64,000 bases of DNA from Burkholderia sp. WSM2232 (lineage in GTDB: Bacteria > Pseudomonadota > Gammaproteobacteria > Burkholderiales > Burkholderiaceae). Both the position numbers and the translations under genes were made by a program. The notes below the pieces were generated by a model. The model ran no database searches. It was not told where the DNA came from and saw only the letters and a list, made by a program, of their open reading frames with translations. Numbering within the stretch: the first letter of the stretch is position 1; each line of letters starts with the position of its first letter. Of this stretch, positions 27,242 to 35,998 are shown piece by piece. The stretch covers positions 328-64,327 of the forward strand of contig NZ_AWZV01000021.1 in assembly GCF_000472545.1 (NCBI RefSeq), read 5' to 3'.

Positions 27242-28330
27242 ATGGCTGCACTGACACTGCAAGGCGTTAAAAAAACCTACGACGGCAAACAGTTCGTGTT
27301 GCACGGCATCGACGTCGACGTGAACGACGGCGAGTTCGTCGTCATGGTCGGGCCCTCGGGTTGCGGCAAATCCACGTTGCTGCGAATGGTCGCGGGGCTC
27401 GAGCGCATTTCCGAGGGCAGCATTTCGATTGCGGGCAAGGTGGTGAACGAACTCGAGCCGAAGGACCGCAACATCGCGATGGTGTTTCAGAACTACGCGC
27501 TCTATCCGCACATGAGCGTGGCCGAAAACATGGGCTACGCGCTGAAAATCGCGGGCGTGGACCGGGCTCAGATCGCGCAGCGCGTGAACGCCGCCGCGCA
27601 GATTCTCGAATTGCAGGCACTGTTGCAGCGCAAACCGCGCGAGCTGTCCGGCGGACAGCGTCAGCGCGTGGCAATGGGCCGTGCAATCGTGCGCGAACCG
27701 GCCGTGTTTCTGTTTGACGAACCGCTCTCCAACCTCGACGCGCGTCTGCGCGTGCAAATGCGACTCGAGATTCAGCGCCTGCATGCGCGCCTCGCCACCA
27801 CGAGCCTGTATGTGACGCACGATCAGATCGAAGCCATGACGCTGGCGCAGCGCGTGATCGTGATGAACAAGGGCCACGCGGAGCAGATCGGCGCCCCGAC
27901 CGAAGTGTACGAGCGGCCGGCGACCGTGTTCGTCGCGGGCTTCATCGGCTCGCCGGGCATGAATCTGCTGCAAGGCCGTGTGTCCGACGACGGTTCCACC
28001 TTCGACGTGGCCGGCAACGGTCCGCAACTGCCGCTCGCGGGCGTAGCGTCGATTGGCCGCGAAGTGGCCAGGGGCCGCGAGTGGACGCTCGGCATTCGCC
28101 CCGAGCACATGAGCCCCGGCGAGACCAATGCGCCGCACGCCACCCTCAGCGTCGATTCGTGCGAGCTGCTCGGCGCGGACAATCTCGCGCACGGGCGCTG
28201 GGGCAATCACGATGTGACAGTGCGTCTACCGCACGCGCACCGGCCGGCGGCCGGCGACGCGTTGCAGGTCGCGCTGCCCGCGCGCCATCTGCACTTCTTC
28301 GATCCGGCGAGCGGGCAGCGGGTGAACTGA
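27242..28330 (+). CDS. ugpC: sn-glycerol-3-phosphate ABC transporter ATPase UgpC
   Basis: A 362-residue MalK-type ATPase. Walker A is GPSGCGKST (37-45), the ABC signature is LSGGQRQRVAMGRA, and Walker B is FLFDEPLSNLD followed by the switch histidine in VTHDQIEAM. The C-terminal TOBE-type regulatory domain (from about 240) includes GIRPEHM. It energises UgpAE. Confidence 0.92.
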   Translation: MAALTLQGVKKTYDGKQFVLHGIDVDVNDGEFVVMVGPSGCGKSTLLRMVAGLERISEGSISIAGKVVNELEPKDRNIAMVFQNYALYPHMSVAENMGYALKIAGVDRAQIAQRVNAAAQILELQALLQRKPRELSGGQRQRVAMGRAIVREPAVFLFDEPLSNLDARLRVQMRLEIQRLHARLATTSLYVTHDQIEAMTLAQRVIVMNKGHAEQIGAPTEVYERPATVFVAGFIGSPGMNLLQGRVSDDGSTFDVAGNGPQLPLAGVASIGREVARGREWTLGIRPEHMSPGETNAPHATLSVDSCELLGADNLAHGRWGNHDVTVRLPHAHRPAAGDALQVALPARHLHFFDPASGQRVN

Positions 28331-28390
28331 ACGCCGGCTTACGAACAAGAACGACAACGACAAAAACAACCACAACGACGTACCGACACC

Positions 28391-28702
28391 ATGCACAGCC
28401 CTGGCCTTGGAACCTTGCGCAGCGGAGCCCGCGTTGCAGTAACGCTGTTGCTCGCGCTGACGTTCAGTGCGTCGTCGGCGTTCGCCTACGTCGCGCCTGG
28501 CACGACGCCCGACGAGGCCGACTTGAGCAATCACAACACCTATACCAATCGCGACGGCAACACGGTGCATGCACCGGCCCGCTCGACGTCAGGCAAAGCG
28601 CCCGAAGGCGCGACGGCCCGTTGCCGGGACGGCACCTACAGTTTCAGCCGGCACCATGGCGGAACGTGCTCGCGGCATGGCGGCGTAGCGAGTTGGCTGT
28701 AA
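28391..28702 (+). CDS. DUF3761-type secreted small protein
   Basis: A 103-residue protein with an N-terminal signal peptide (cleavage near SSAFA, residue about 35). The C-terminus has the pattern ARCRDGTYSFSRHHGGTCSRHGGVASWL-like, with two cysteines and a HGG repeat typical of the DUF3761 family. The function is unknown; a periplasmic or secreted location is likely. It follows ugpC by 60 bases that contain CAACGAC repeats and no clear ribosome site. Confidence 0.7.
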   Translation: MHSPGLGTLRSGARVAVTLLLALTFSASSAFAYVAPGTTPDEADLSNHNTYTNRDGNTVHAPARSTSGKAPEGATARCRDGTYSFSRHHGGTCSRHGGVASWL

Positions 28703-28939
28703 TGTCGCGAGTTCCGCGCGCAAGCTGACACCGCGCGCGCCCTGCCGCGGCGCGGTCACGTCGAAGTACAATGCAATCTGCACCCGGCCCGCGCGGGCGT
28801 CGTCGCGCCAAACCGCGTTCCACGCCGCGCCGGCCGGCGCCGGGCACTTCGCCCCGGCATGACACCGCTTACCCATCCACCCACGACTGCCCGCCCCAAC
28901 GCGGCCGGCGTCGTCAACGTCTACCAAGCACACAGCAAA

Positions 28940-30607
28940 ATGGCCCAATACGTCTTCACCATGAACCGGGTCGGCAAGATCGTGCCGCCCAAGCGTCAAA
29001 TCCTGAAGGACATCTCGCTGTCGTTTTTCCCCGGCGCGAAGATCGGCCTGCTCGGCCTGAACGGCTCGGGCAAGTCCACGCTGATCCGCATCATGGCGGG
29101 GGTGGACAAGGACATCGAAGGCGAAGCCACGCCGATGCCCAATCTGAACATCGGCTATCTGCCGCAGGAGCCGCAACTCGACCCGAACAAGACGGTGCGC
29201 GAAACCGTCGCGGAAGGTCTTGGCGACGTGTTCAACGCGCAGAAGAAGCTCGACGAAATCTATGCGGCCTACGCAGAACCGGACGCCGACTTCGACGCGC
29301 TCGCCGCGGAGCAGGCCAAGTACGAAGCGATTCTCGCGACGACCGACGGCGGCAGCGCCGAACAGCAGATCGAAATTGCCGCCGACGCGCTGCGCCTGCC
29401 CGCCTGGGACGCGAAGATCGAGCATCTGTCGGGCGGCGAAAAGCGCCGCGTCGCCCTGTGCAAGCTGCTGCTCGAAAAGCCCGACATGTTGCTGCTGGAT
29501 GAGCCGACCAACCACCTGGACGCGGAGTCGGTCGACTGGCTCGAGCAGTTCCTCACGCGCTTTCCGGGCACCGTCGTCGCGGTAACTCACGACCGCTATT
29601 TCCTCGATAACGCCGCCGAGTGGATTCTCGAACTGGACCGCGGCCACGGCATTCCCTGGAAGGGCAATTACAGCAGTTGGCTCGATCAGAAAGAAGAGCG
29701 TTTGAAGCAGGAGGAAGCGTCCGAGTCGGCGCGTCAGAAGGCGATCAAGAAAGAACTGGAATGGGTGCGCCAGAACCCCAAGGGCCGTCAGGCGAAGTCG
29801 AAAGCGCGTATCGCGCGTTTCGAGGAACTGAACAGCCAGGACTACCAGAAGCGCAACGAAACTCAGGAAATCTTCATTCCGGTCGGCGACCGCCTCGGCA
29901 ATGAAGTGATCGAGTTCAAGAACGTCAGCAAATCTTATGGCGACCGGCTGCTGCTCGACAACGTCAGCTTCAAGGTGCCGGCCGGCGCGATTGTCGGCAT
30001 CATCGGTCCGAACGGCGCGGGTAAGTCGACGCTGTTCCGCATGCTGACCGGCCGCGAACAGCCTGATTCGGGCGAGATCGTAATCGGACCGACGGTGAAG
30101 CTCGCTTACGTCGACCAGAGCCGCGATGCGCTCGACCCGTCCAAGACCGTGTTCGAGGAAATTTCCGGCGGTGCGGACGTGCTGACGGTCGGCAAGTACG
30201 AGACGCCGTCGCGTGCGTACATTGGGCGCTTCAACTTCAAGGGCGGCGACCAGCAGAAGATCGTCGGCAATCTGTCCGGCGGCGAGCGCGGGCGCCTGCA
30301 TCTGGCGAAAACGCTGATTGCGGGCGGCAACGTGCTGCTGCTCGACGAACCGTCGAACGACCTCGACGTGGAAACGCTGCGCGCGCTCGAAGACGCACTG
30401 CTCGAGTTCGCCGGCTCGGTCATGGTGATCTCGCACGACCGCTGGTTCCTCGACCGGATCGCGACGCACATTCTCGCCTTTGAAGGCGATTCACAAGTCA
30501 CGTTCTTCGACGGCAATTACCAGGAGTACGAAGCGGACAAGCGCGCTCGCCTTGGCGAGGAAGCTGCACGACCGAAGCGTCTGCGGTACAAGCCGATTAC
30601 CCGGTAA
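28940..30607 (+). CDS. ettA: Energy-dependent translational throttle protein EttA
   Basis: A 555-residue ABC-F protein with two ATPase domains, the usual EttA length. Walker A motifs are GLNGSGKST (39-47) and GPNGAGKST; the signatures are LSGGEKRRVALCK and LSGGERGRLHLAK; the Walker B motifs end DEPTNHLD and DEPSNDLD. Between them lies a charged P-site tRNA interaction linker (about 240-310). EttA binds the ribosomal E site and slows translation when ATP is low. The start at 28940 (MAQYVF) gives the family N-terminus. Confidence 0.94.
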   Translation: MAQYVFTMNRVGKIVPPKRQILKDISLSFFPGAKIGLLGLNGSGKSTLIRIMAGVDKDIEGEATPMPNLNIGYLPQEPQLDPNKTVRETVAEGLGDVFNAQKKLDEIYAAYAEPDADFDALAAEQAKYEAILATTDGGSAEQQIEIAADALRLPAWDAKIEHLSGGEKRRVALCKLLLEKPDMLLLDEPTNHLDAESVDWLEQFLTRFPGTVVAVTHDRYFLDNAAEWILELDRGHGIPWKGNYSSWLDQKEERLKQEEASESARQKAIKKELEWVRQNPKGRQAKSKARIARFEELNSQDYQKRNETQEIFIPVGDRLGNEVIEFKNVSKSYGDRLLLDNVSFKVPAGAIVGIIGPNGAGKSTLFRMLTGREQPDSGEIVIGPTVKLAYVDQSRDALDPSKTVFEEISGGADVLTVGKYETPSRAYIGRFNFKGGDQQKIVGNLSGGERGRLHLAKTLIAGGNVLLLDEPSNDLDVETLRALEDALLEFAGSVMVISHDRWFLDRIATHILAFEGDSQVTFFDGNYQEYEADKRARLGEEAARPKRLRYKPITR

Positions 30608-30989
30608 GGTTCGCGGCTTCGGCAGCACAGAAGCGGGCCTGGAAGCAGGCTTGGAAGCCATCGCAGAAGCACGCTTAGAATTCGCCCTGCAAGCTGGCCT
30701 CGAAGGCAGCCTCCGAAACAGCCCGCTCGCCGCAAGACGAACGGGCTGTTTGCCATCCAGTCATTCTTTTCACGCATCTCAGGCGGCCGCCTTGACTTCG
30801 CGAGATGCGCAGCCACTCTTCACGGCCACGTCATACCCTCCCTAACCGCCAGAGGACGGCGCCATCGCGACACGGCACACGCATTGCTGTCCTGCGCGTG
30901 CTATACGTCGTCCGCACGGCGCGCGTGCGGCGCGCAACTCATCACAGCCACGCCGCGCATGGCGGCGACAAGACGACAAGGTGACAAGC
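30608..30989. other. Gap after ettA, with terminator and no gene
   Basis: The first part has GAAGC-rich imperfect short repeats. AAACAGCCCG (30716-30725) and CGGGCTGTTT (30742-30751) form a terminator-like hairpin. The remainder up to the next start shows nothing convincing. Confidence 0.55.
30716..30751 (+). terminator. Terminator after ettA
   Basis: A perfect 10-bp stem AAACAGCCCG/CGGGCTGTTT, ending in a short T-run, about 110 bases beyond ettA. Confidence 0.7.
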
Positions 30990-32114
30990 ATGGCGATGTC
31001 GAGAAGCCAACGCTGGGTCGTTGCCGCAGGCAGCGTGCTGGTGGTGCTCGTCGTCATTGCCTTCGGTCTGCTGCTCTACGCGCAGCGCGAAGTGAAAGCG
31101 CGCGTGGTGGCTGCGCTCGGGCCGCTCGGCAGCGCGCAAAGCATCGACGTCGGTTTGACCTCCGTCCATCTCACCAACGTTCTGCTCAAGCCGCCGCCCG
31201 GCTGGCCCGCCGGCGATCCATTGAAGGCCGACGAGATCATTCTCACGCCGGACATTCGCGATCTGCTCGCGCACCGTATGCACATTCGCAGCGTGGTGGT
31301 GCGCGGCTTCGACATGGCAGTGCTGCGCACGCAGAACGGCACGATCCGTTTGTTGCCAAATCTGCGTCAATCGGTGAGCAGCGCCAACGACGACGTGCGC
31401 GACGCATCCGCGAACTCCATGCCGCGCGACAAGCAGGTCGACCACATCAGCTTCGAGCAGGGGCGCTTTCATTTCTACGACATGACGGTCGGCCCGCCCG
31501 CTTACAAGGTGACGGTGAGCGACGCCAGCGCGAGTGTCGACAACATCCGTCTGCCAGCGCTCACGGAGCCGACCAACGTCGACGTGAAAGGCTCGATCAA
31601 GGGACCGTCGCACACGGGCACCGTCACCTTCAGCGGATGGATCAGGATTGCCAGCAAGGACTCGCAGACCACCAGTACGCTGCGCGGCGTGGACGTGGTG
31701 ATGCTCGATCCTTACCTGGTGAAAAAGGCCGGCGCCAAGGCGCAAGTGACAGGCGGCACGCTCGACATGAACATCCAGTCGACGGTGAGCAATTACCAGT
31801 TGCACGCGCCCGGCTGGATAACGGTCCACCATCTTCAGCTAGCGGACTCCGGCAATCCGCTCGACACGTTCATGTCCATTCCGACCAAAGCCGCGGTTGC
31901 CGCGCTGAAGACGCGCAACGGCGATCTCACGCTGCACTTCGTACTCGACGGCAACTTGCGGGACCCGAAGTTTTCCGTGCAGGAGGGGCTGACGACGCGC
32001 ATTGCCGCGGGGTTCGCGAAAGCGCTGGGTGTCAGCGTAGAAGGCGTGGCGAAAGGCGCGGGCGAGACCGTCAAAGGGCTCGGCAATGCCTTGAAGAATT
32101 TGCTTGGACAGTGA
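30990..32114 (+). CDS. AsmA/DUF748-like membrane-anchored protein
   Basis: A 374-residue protein with one N-terminal membrane span (about residues 10-30) and a long periplasmic region. Repeated beta-rich blocks such as IDVGLTSVHLTNVLL, ADEIILTPDIRDLL and IRSVVVRGFDMAVLR resemble AsmA-like lipid-transport or envelope proteins. The C-terminus carries a Gly/Lys amphipathic helix. An AAGGTG ribosome site supports 30990. A GTG three codons earlier is possible. The function is inferred. Confidence 0.65.
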   Translation: MAMSRSQRWVVAAGSVLVVLVVIAFGLLLYAQREVKARVVAALGPLGSAQSIDVGLTSVHLTNVLLKPPPGWPAGDPLKADEIILTPDIRDLLAHRMHIRSVVVRGFDMAVLRTQNGTIRLLPNLRQSVSSANDDVRDASANSMPRDKQVDHISFEQGRFHFYDMTVGPPAYKVTVSDASASVDNIRLPALTEPTNVDVKGSIKGPSHTGTVTFSGWIRIASKDSQTTSTLRGVDVVMLDPYLVKKAGAKAQVTGGTLDMNIQSTVSNYQLHAPGWITVHHLQLADSGNPLDTFMSIPTKAAVAALKTRNGDLTLHFVLDGNLRDPKFSVQEGLTTRIAAGFAKALGVSVEGVAKGAGETVKGLGNALKNLLGQ

Positions 32115-32250
32115 GCGCAAGCGGCGTCAGGCGTCCGCTGGCGAGCCGTCATGCGTGGAGCCTACGCGTGCACGCCGCTCGCGCAAGTTAGCGCAAACTT
32201 GCACGACCTCGCGCGAACCCCTCGCTACCGCGCGACTGGCGCGCTTCGCG

Positions 32251-32874
32251 TCAAACCGGCAGGCCCAGCGCGCGCAATTGCGCTGCGGTTTGAGCGGCGC
32301 TCGTGTGGTGCACGCCGTGCCACCCCAAGGCCGTGGCGGCTGCGGCGTTCTTCGGGTTGTCGTCGATAAAGACGAGTTCGGACGGCTGGGTGCCCGGCAG
32401 GTGCGCGTCGATCCGCTCGCGCATGGCTGCGAAGATTGCCGGATCGGGCTTCACGAGGCCCACGCGCCCGGAGACGACAATGTCGCGAAAGCGCCGCAGC
32501 ACCGGATAGTTCTCCCACGCGTACGGGAACGTCTCGGCCGACCAGTTCGTCAGACCGAAGAGCGGCACTTGCGCGGCCTCGAGCTTCTCCATGATCGCCA
32601 CGCCGTCTTCGAGCACGCCGGCCACCATTTCGTGCCAGCGCTCATAGAACGCGCGGATCAGGGCTTCGTGGTCGGGAAACTGCGCGACGAGTTCGGCGGT
32701 TGCCTCGACGATCGGCTGGCCGCCGTCCTGGCGCACGACCCAATCCATCGAGCACACGTGGGTGAGAAACCAGCGGCGCTCGGCTTCGTCCGGGATGAGT
32801 TGCCGGTACAGGTACTCGGGACTCCAGTCGATCAGCACGCCGCCGAAATCGAACACGACTGCCTTGATGGCCAT
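32251..32874 (-). CDS. HAD-family hydrolase
   Basis: A 207-residue HAD phosphatase-like protein. The nucleophile is Asp9 in VVFDFGGVL, motif II is LTNWSAE, motif III Lys is in LVKPDPAIF, and motif IV is VFIDDNPKN. The second aspartate of the DxD pair is replaced by glycine, as in the YihX/epoxide-hydrolase-N-terminal branch of sugar phosphatases. The substrate is unknown. It lies 28 bases downstream of the aminopeptidase gene, so the two are co-transcribed. Confidence 0.8.
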   Translation of the reverse strand: MAIKAVVFDFGGVLIDWSPEYLYRQLIPDEAERRWFLTHVCSMDWVVRQDGGQPIVEATAELVAQFPDHEALIRAFYERWHEMVAGVLEDGVAIMEKLEAAQVPLFGLTNWSAETFPYAWENYPVLRRFRDIVVSGRVGLVKPDPAIFAAMRERIDAHLPGTQPSELVFIDDNPKNAAAATALGWHGVHHTSAAQTAAQLRALGLPV

Positions 32875-32902
32875 GCGCTCTCCGTCGTTATGCGGTTAGG
32901 AC

Positions 32903-34717
32903 TCAGACCGGCTGTGTGCGTTGCTCGAGCCACGCCAGGGCGTCGCCGGAAACATGCGGCGCAAGCCGCGTGCGCACCGTCTGGTGATAGTCGTTCAGCC
33001 ACGCGCGCTCGTCCTCGCGCAGCAGCGACAGGTCGAGGCAGCGCGTGTCGATCGGGCACAGCGTGAGCGTTTCGAACCTCAGGAAGTCGCCGAATTCGGT
33101 CTGCCCGGCAGGCACGTTCAGCACCAGATTCTCGATGCGCACGCCCCACTTGCCCGGCCGATAGATGCCCGGTTCGACCGACGTGATCATGCCCTCTTCC
33201 ATTGCCGTCCAAGGTTCCGCCGGCGCGTAGTGCGAGATCACTTGCGGGCCTTCGTGCACGTTGAGGAAATAGCCGACTCCGTGGCCGGTGCCGTGGCCGT
33301 AATCGGCGCCGGCTTCCCAGATCGGCGCGCGGGCGATCGCGTCGAGCATCGGCGAGCGGATGCCGCGCGGAAACGTCGCGCGCGACAGCGCCATGGTGCC
33401 CTTCAGCACGATAGTGAAATCGCGCCGCTGCGCATCGCTGATCGTGCCGATAGGCACTACCCGCGTGATGTCGGTCGTGCCGCTGAGATATTGTGCGCCG
33501 GAGTCAATCAGCAACAGGCCGTTGCCTTCGATGACCGCATGCGATTCAACAGTCGCGCGGTAGTGCGGCATCGCGCCGTTCGCATTGAAGCCGGCAATGG
33601 TCGCAAAGCTCAGCGACACGAACCCCGGACGGCGCGCGCGCGCGGCCGTCAAACGTTCGTCGACAGTCAGCTCGGTAATCGTTTCGCGGCCTAGAGCATG
33701 CTCGAACCAGGCGAAAAATTCGGCCAGCGCCGCGCCGTCCTGCTCCATGGTTGCGCGCACCTGCTGCGCTTCGGCTTCAGTCTTGCGCGACTTGAAGAAA
33801 GTGGACGGATTCACCGCCTCGACCACCTTCACCGTCGACGGCACCGACTGCAATGAGCCGTACGTGATGCGGCGCGGGTCGATCAGCAGTGTGCTGGCGG
33901 CGGGCAACGCGGCGAGCGCATCCGCTGCCTGCGCATACGGCTTCACGCTCACGCCGTCGCGCGCAAGCGCCTCGGCGAGCGCGGGCGGCACCTTGCCGTC
34001 GGCAATGAAAAGCGACGCGCTGCTCTCGCCAATCAGCGCATGTGCGACGAACACCGGGTTGAAACTCACGTCGGCACCGCGCAGATTGAGCAGCCACGCG
34101 AGGTCGTCGAGCGTGGAAATGAAGTGCCATTGGGCGCCCTTTTCCGCCATGATCCGGCGAACCTGCGCAAGCTTTTCCGCACGCGCGACGCTTGCATGCG
34201 GCGCGGCATGTTCGAACACCTGGGCATCCGGCAGCGACGGACGCTGCGGCCAGACGGCCTCGAACAGATCGAGGTCGGTGCGCAGATTCACGCCGTGCGC
34301 CGTGAGCGCCTGCGTCAGGGCGCGCGCCGCTGCGACGCCGAGCACCGCGCCGTCCACGCCGACAGTTCCGCCAGGCGCCACGTTCGCGGCGAGCCAATCG
34401 AAATGCGGGGCGGTTTGCTGGCCTCCGGTCATTTTCATCAGCTGAACGCCGCTGCCGGCCAGTTGCGCGTTGGCCTGCTCCCAGTAGCGGCTGTCTGTCC
34501 AGACGCCCGCGAAGTCGGCGGTGACGACGAGCGTGCCCGCCGAGCCGGTGAAACCGGAAAGCCATTCCCGCCCTTGCCAGCGCCCCGGCAAATATTCGGA
34601 CAAGTGCGGATCCGCGGAGGGCACCAGGTAAGCAGCGACGCCTGCGCGCGCCATCGCGCTGCGCAAACTGGCCAGCCGTTCGGGAATGGATGAGGTTTGG
34701 GGAAGTCGGGCATTCAT
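32903..34717 (-). CDS. Xaa-Pro aminopeptidase, M24B (PepP-type)
   Basis: A 604-residue two-domain creatinase-fold domain plus pita-bread peptidase. Metal ligands are visible: Asp pair in LLIDSGAQYLSGTTDIT, His in GHGTGHGVGYFLNVHEGP, Glu in ITSVEPGIY and Glu in VRIENLVLN. It removes N-terminal residues before proline. At about 600 residues it matches the longer eukaryote-like subfamily. The ATG at 34717 follows AGGTGA; an earlier TTG is discounted. Confidence 0.88.
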   Translation of the reverse strand: MNARLPQTSSIPERLASLRSAMARAGVAAYLVPSADPHLSEYLPGRWQGREWLSGFTGSAGTLVVTADFAGVWTDSRYWEQANAQLAGSGVQLMKMTGGQQTAPHFDWLAANVAPGGTVGVDGAVLGVAAARALTQALTAHGVNLRTDLDLFEAVWPQRPSLPDAQVFEHAAPHASVARAEKLAQVRRIMAEKGAQWHFISTLDDLAWLLNLRGADVSFNPVFVAHALIGESSASLFIADGKVPPALAEALARDGVSVKPYAQAADALAALPAASTLLIDPRRITYGSLQSVPSTVKVVEAVNPSTFFKSRKTEAEAQQVRATMEQDGAALAEFFAWFEHALGRETITELTVDERLTAARARRPGFVSLSFATIAGFNANGAMPHYRATVESHAVIEGNGLLLIDSGAQYLSGTTDITRVVPIGTISDAQRRDFTIVLKGTMALSRATFPRGIRSPMLDAIARAPIWEAGADYGHGTGHGVGYFLNVHEGPQVISHYAPAEPWTAMEEGMITSVEPGIYRPGKWGVRIENLVLNVPAGQTEFGDFLRFETLTLCPIDTRCLDLSLLREDERAWLNDYHQTVRTRLAPHVSGDALAWLEQRTQPV

Positions 34718-34736
34718 GGAAGTCACCTGCAAGTAT

Positions 34737-35000
34737 TCATCGACGGGAAAGCAAGCCGACCGTCACGGCGACGGCGATTGTCGCGACGGCCGTGCATACA
34801 GGCCATTCGAGCGTTTCGCCGTCGTGGAAAAGACCCAGCACATTGCCGGCCATGTGGGCCACGCTGGCGCCCAGCACACCGGCCCCGAGCGCCACCCATA
34901 AGCGGGCGCGGCCCGAGCGGTTCATACGGCGCAGCGGATGCAACCACCACCCCACAAGACCAATTGCCGCGCCCAGCACAACGATTCCGGGCCAGCCCAT
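34737..35000 (-). CDS. Small GlsB/YeaQ-like membrane protein
   Basis: An 87-residue protein with three hydrophobic spans and glycine-rich helices. It opens with MGWPGIVVLGAAIGLVGWWLHP and continues GARLWVALGAGVLGASVAHM-type helices, typical of the transglycosylase-associated (GlsB/YeaQ/YmgE) family. That family is stress-linked and of unclear function. It is immediately upstream of the aminopeptidase (19 bases), suggesting one transcript. Confidence 0.6.
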   Translation of the reverse strand: MGWPGIVVLGAAIGLVGWWLHPLRRMNRSGRARLWVALGAGVLGASVAHMAGNVLGLFHDGETLEWPVCTAVATIAVAVTVGLLSRR

Positions 35001-35200
35001 CAGCGGGTGGCCTCGCGCAATTTCGGATTTGTCTCATGGGCGCGAGGCTCAACGACAGCTAGCATTTTTGTCTCTTTCTTAAAAGATCAGCACGGCGCTT
35101 TCCGCACAGCGGTTGAGTTTAGGGGTCGGGGTAAGGTTAGGCAAGCTGGAAGCCTTACGGAAAAGCCTGGTTCCTGGCCGTCGTCAAGTGGAACGCGCGC

Positions 35201-35911
35201 ATGCGAATCGCCCTTATCGAGCCGGACTCGGGTCACGCCAAACTGGTCACGCGGCTGATTTTTGCCGGCGGCCACGTCTGCCAGCACTTCACCACCAGCG
35301 CGCCGTTCCTCGCGCAGGCCGCAGACCAATTCTTCGATCTGCTGATTACCGAAAACTGGGCCGGCGACCATTCTGCCGAAGACGTGATCGCGCGCGCCCG
35401 CGCCGTGCTGCCGAGCCTGCCTGTCATCGTGATGATGTCCGAGCCGCGCGAAAGCCAGATCGTCACGGCGCTTCACGCGGGCGCCGACGACTGTCTGACC
35501 AAACCGGTGCGCGGCCCCGAGATGCTCGCCCGAGTGGACGCGCTGCTGCGGCGCGCCGCCCTGCGCCGGCCGGCCAACCGCCGGCACGACGTGATCCGCG
35601 GCTATGCATTCGACGCCGCGAACTTCGCCGTCACGTTCCGGGACCGAACGGTCGCGCTCACGCCAAAGGAATTCCGCTTCGCGCTGCTGCTGTTCAGCAA
35701 CCTCTCGCGGCCGGTGTCCCGCGCGCACATCATGGAAACGGTGTGGGCGCGCCGCCGCGACGTAAGGTCGCGCACCGTGGACACTCACGCGTCGCGCGTG
35801 CGCTCCAAGCTCGAATTGCGTCCGGAGAACGGCTATTCGCTTGCACCGTTGTACGGGTACGGATATCGCCTGGACGCATTCTCCACGGAAGCTGCCGTCT
35901 CCTCGGCCTGA
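35201..35911 (+). CDS. OmpR-family response regulator with Glu at the phospho-acceptor position
   Basis: A 236-residue protein with an N-terminal receiver (1-120) and a C-terminal winged helix (about 135-230: TVALTPKEFRFALLL, VDTHASRVRSKL, YGYGYRL). The acidic pocket has E7 and D9, the conserved Ser of the switch (VMMSEP) and Lys in TKPV. The usual Asp that is phosphorylated, at position 51, is Glu (DLLITENW). A permanent phospho-mimic or phosphorylation-independent regulator is inferred. No sensor kinase is adjacent. It is read toward hemA. Confidence 0.85.
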   Translation: MRIALIEPDSGHAKLVTRLIFAGGHVCQHFTTSAPFLAQAADQFFDLLITENWAGDHSAEDVIARARAVLPSLPVIVMMSEPRESQIVTALHAGADDCLTKPVRGPEMLARVDALLRRAALRRPANRRHDVIRGYAFDAANFAVTFRDRTVALTPKEFRFALLLFSNLSRPVSRAHIMETVWARRRDVRSRTVDTHASRVRSKLELRPENGYSLAPLYGYGYRLDAFSTEAAVSSA

Positions 35912-35966
35912 TGCCCGGCATAAGCGCAGTTGCGCGAGCGCGGCAATGTAAGAATCGAGGAAACGC

Positions 35967-35993
35967 TATAATATGGGGCTAAACCATAGCCCC
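35967..35993 (+). promoter_or_regulatory. -10 box and palindrome before hemA
   Basis: TATAAT at 35967-35972 is a perfect -10 without a good -35. It is followed by GGGGCT (35975-35980) and AGCCCC (35988-35993), a perfect 6-bp inverted repeat around the expected transcription start, six bases before the hemA ATG. It may be an operator or a hairpin covering translation start. Confidence 0.5.
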
Positions 35994-35998
35994 TCAGC

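Noticed and set aside
30645..30710. GAAGC-rich short repeats after ettA as a coding peptide (AGLEA repeats)
   Set aside because: The frame continues out of a shifted ettA reading frame and lacks a start and ribosome site; likely drift in a non-coding tail.
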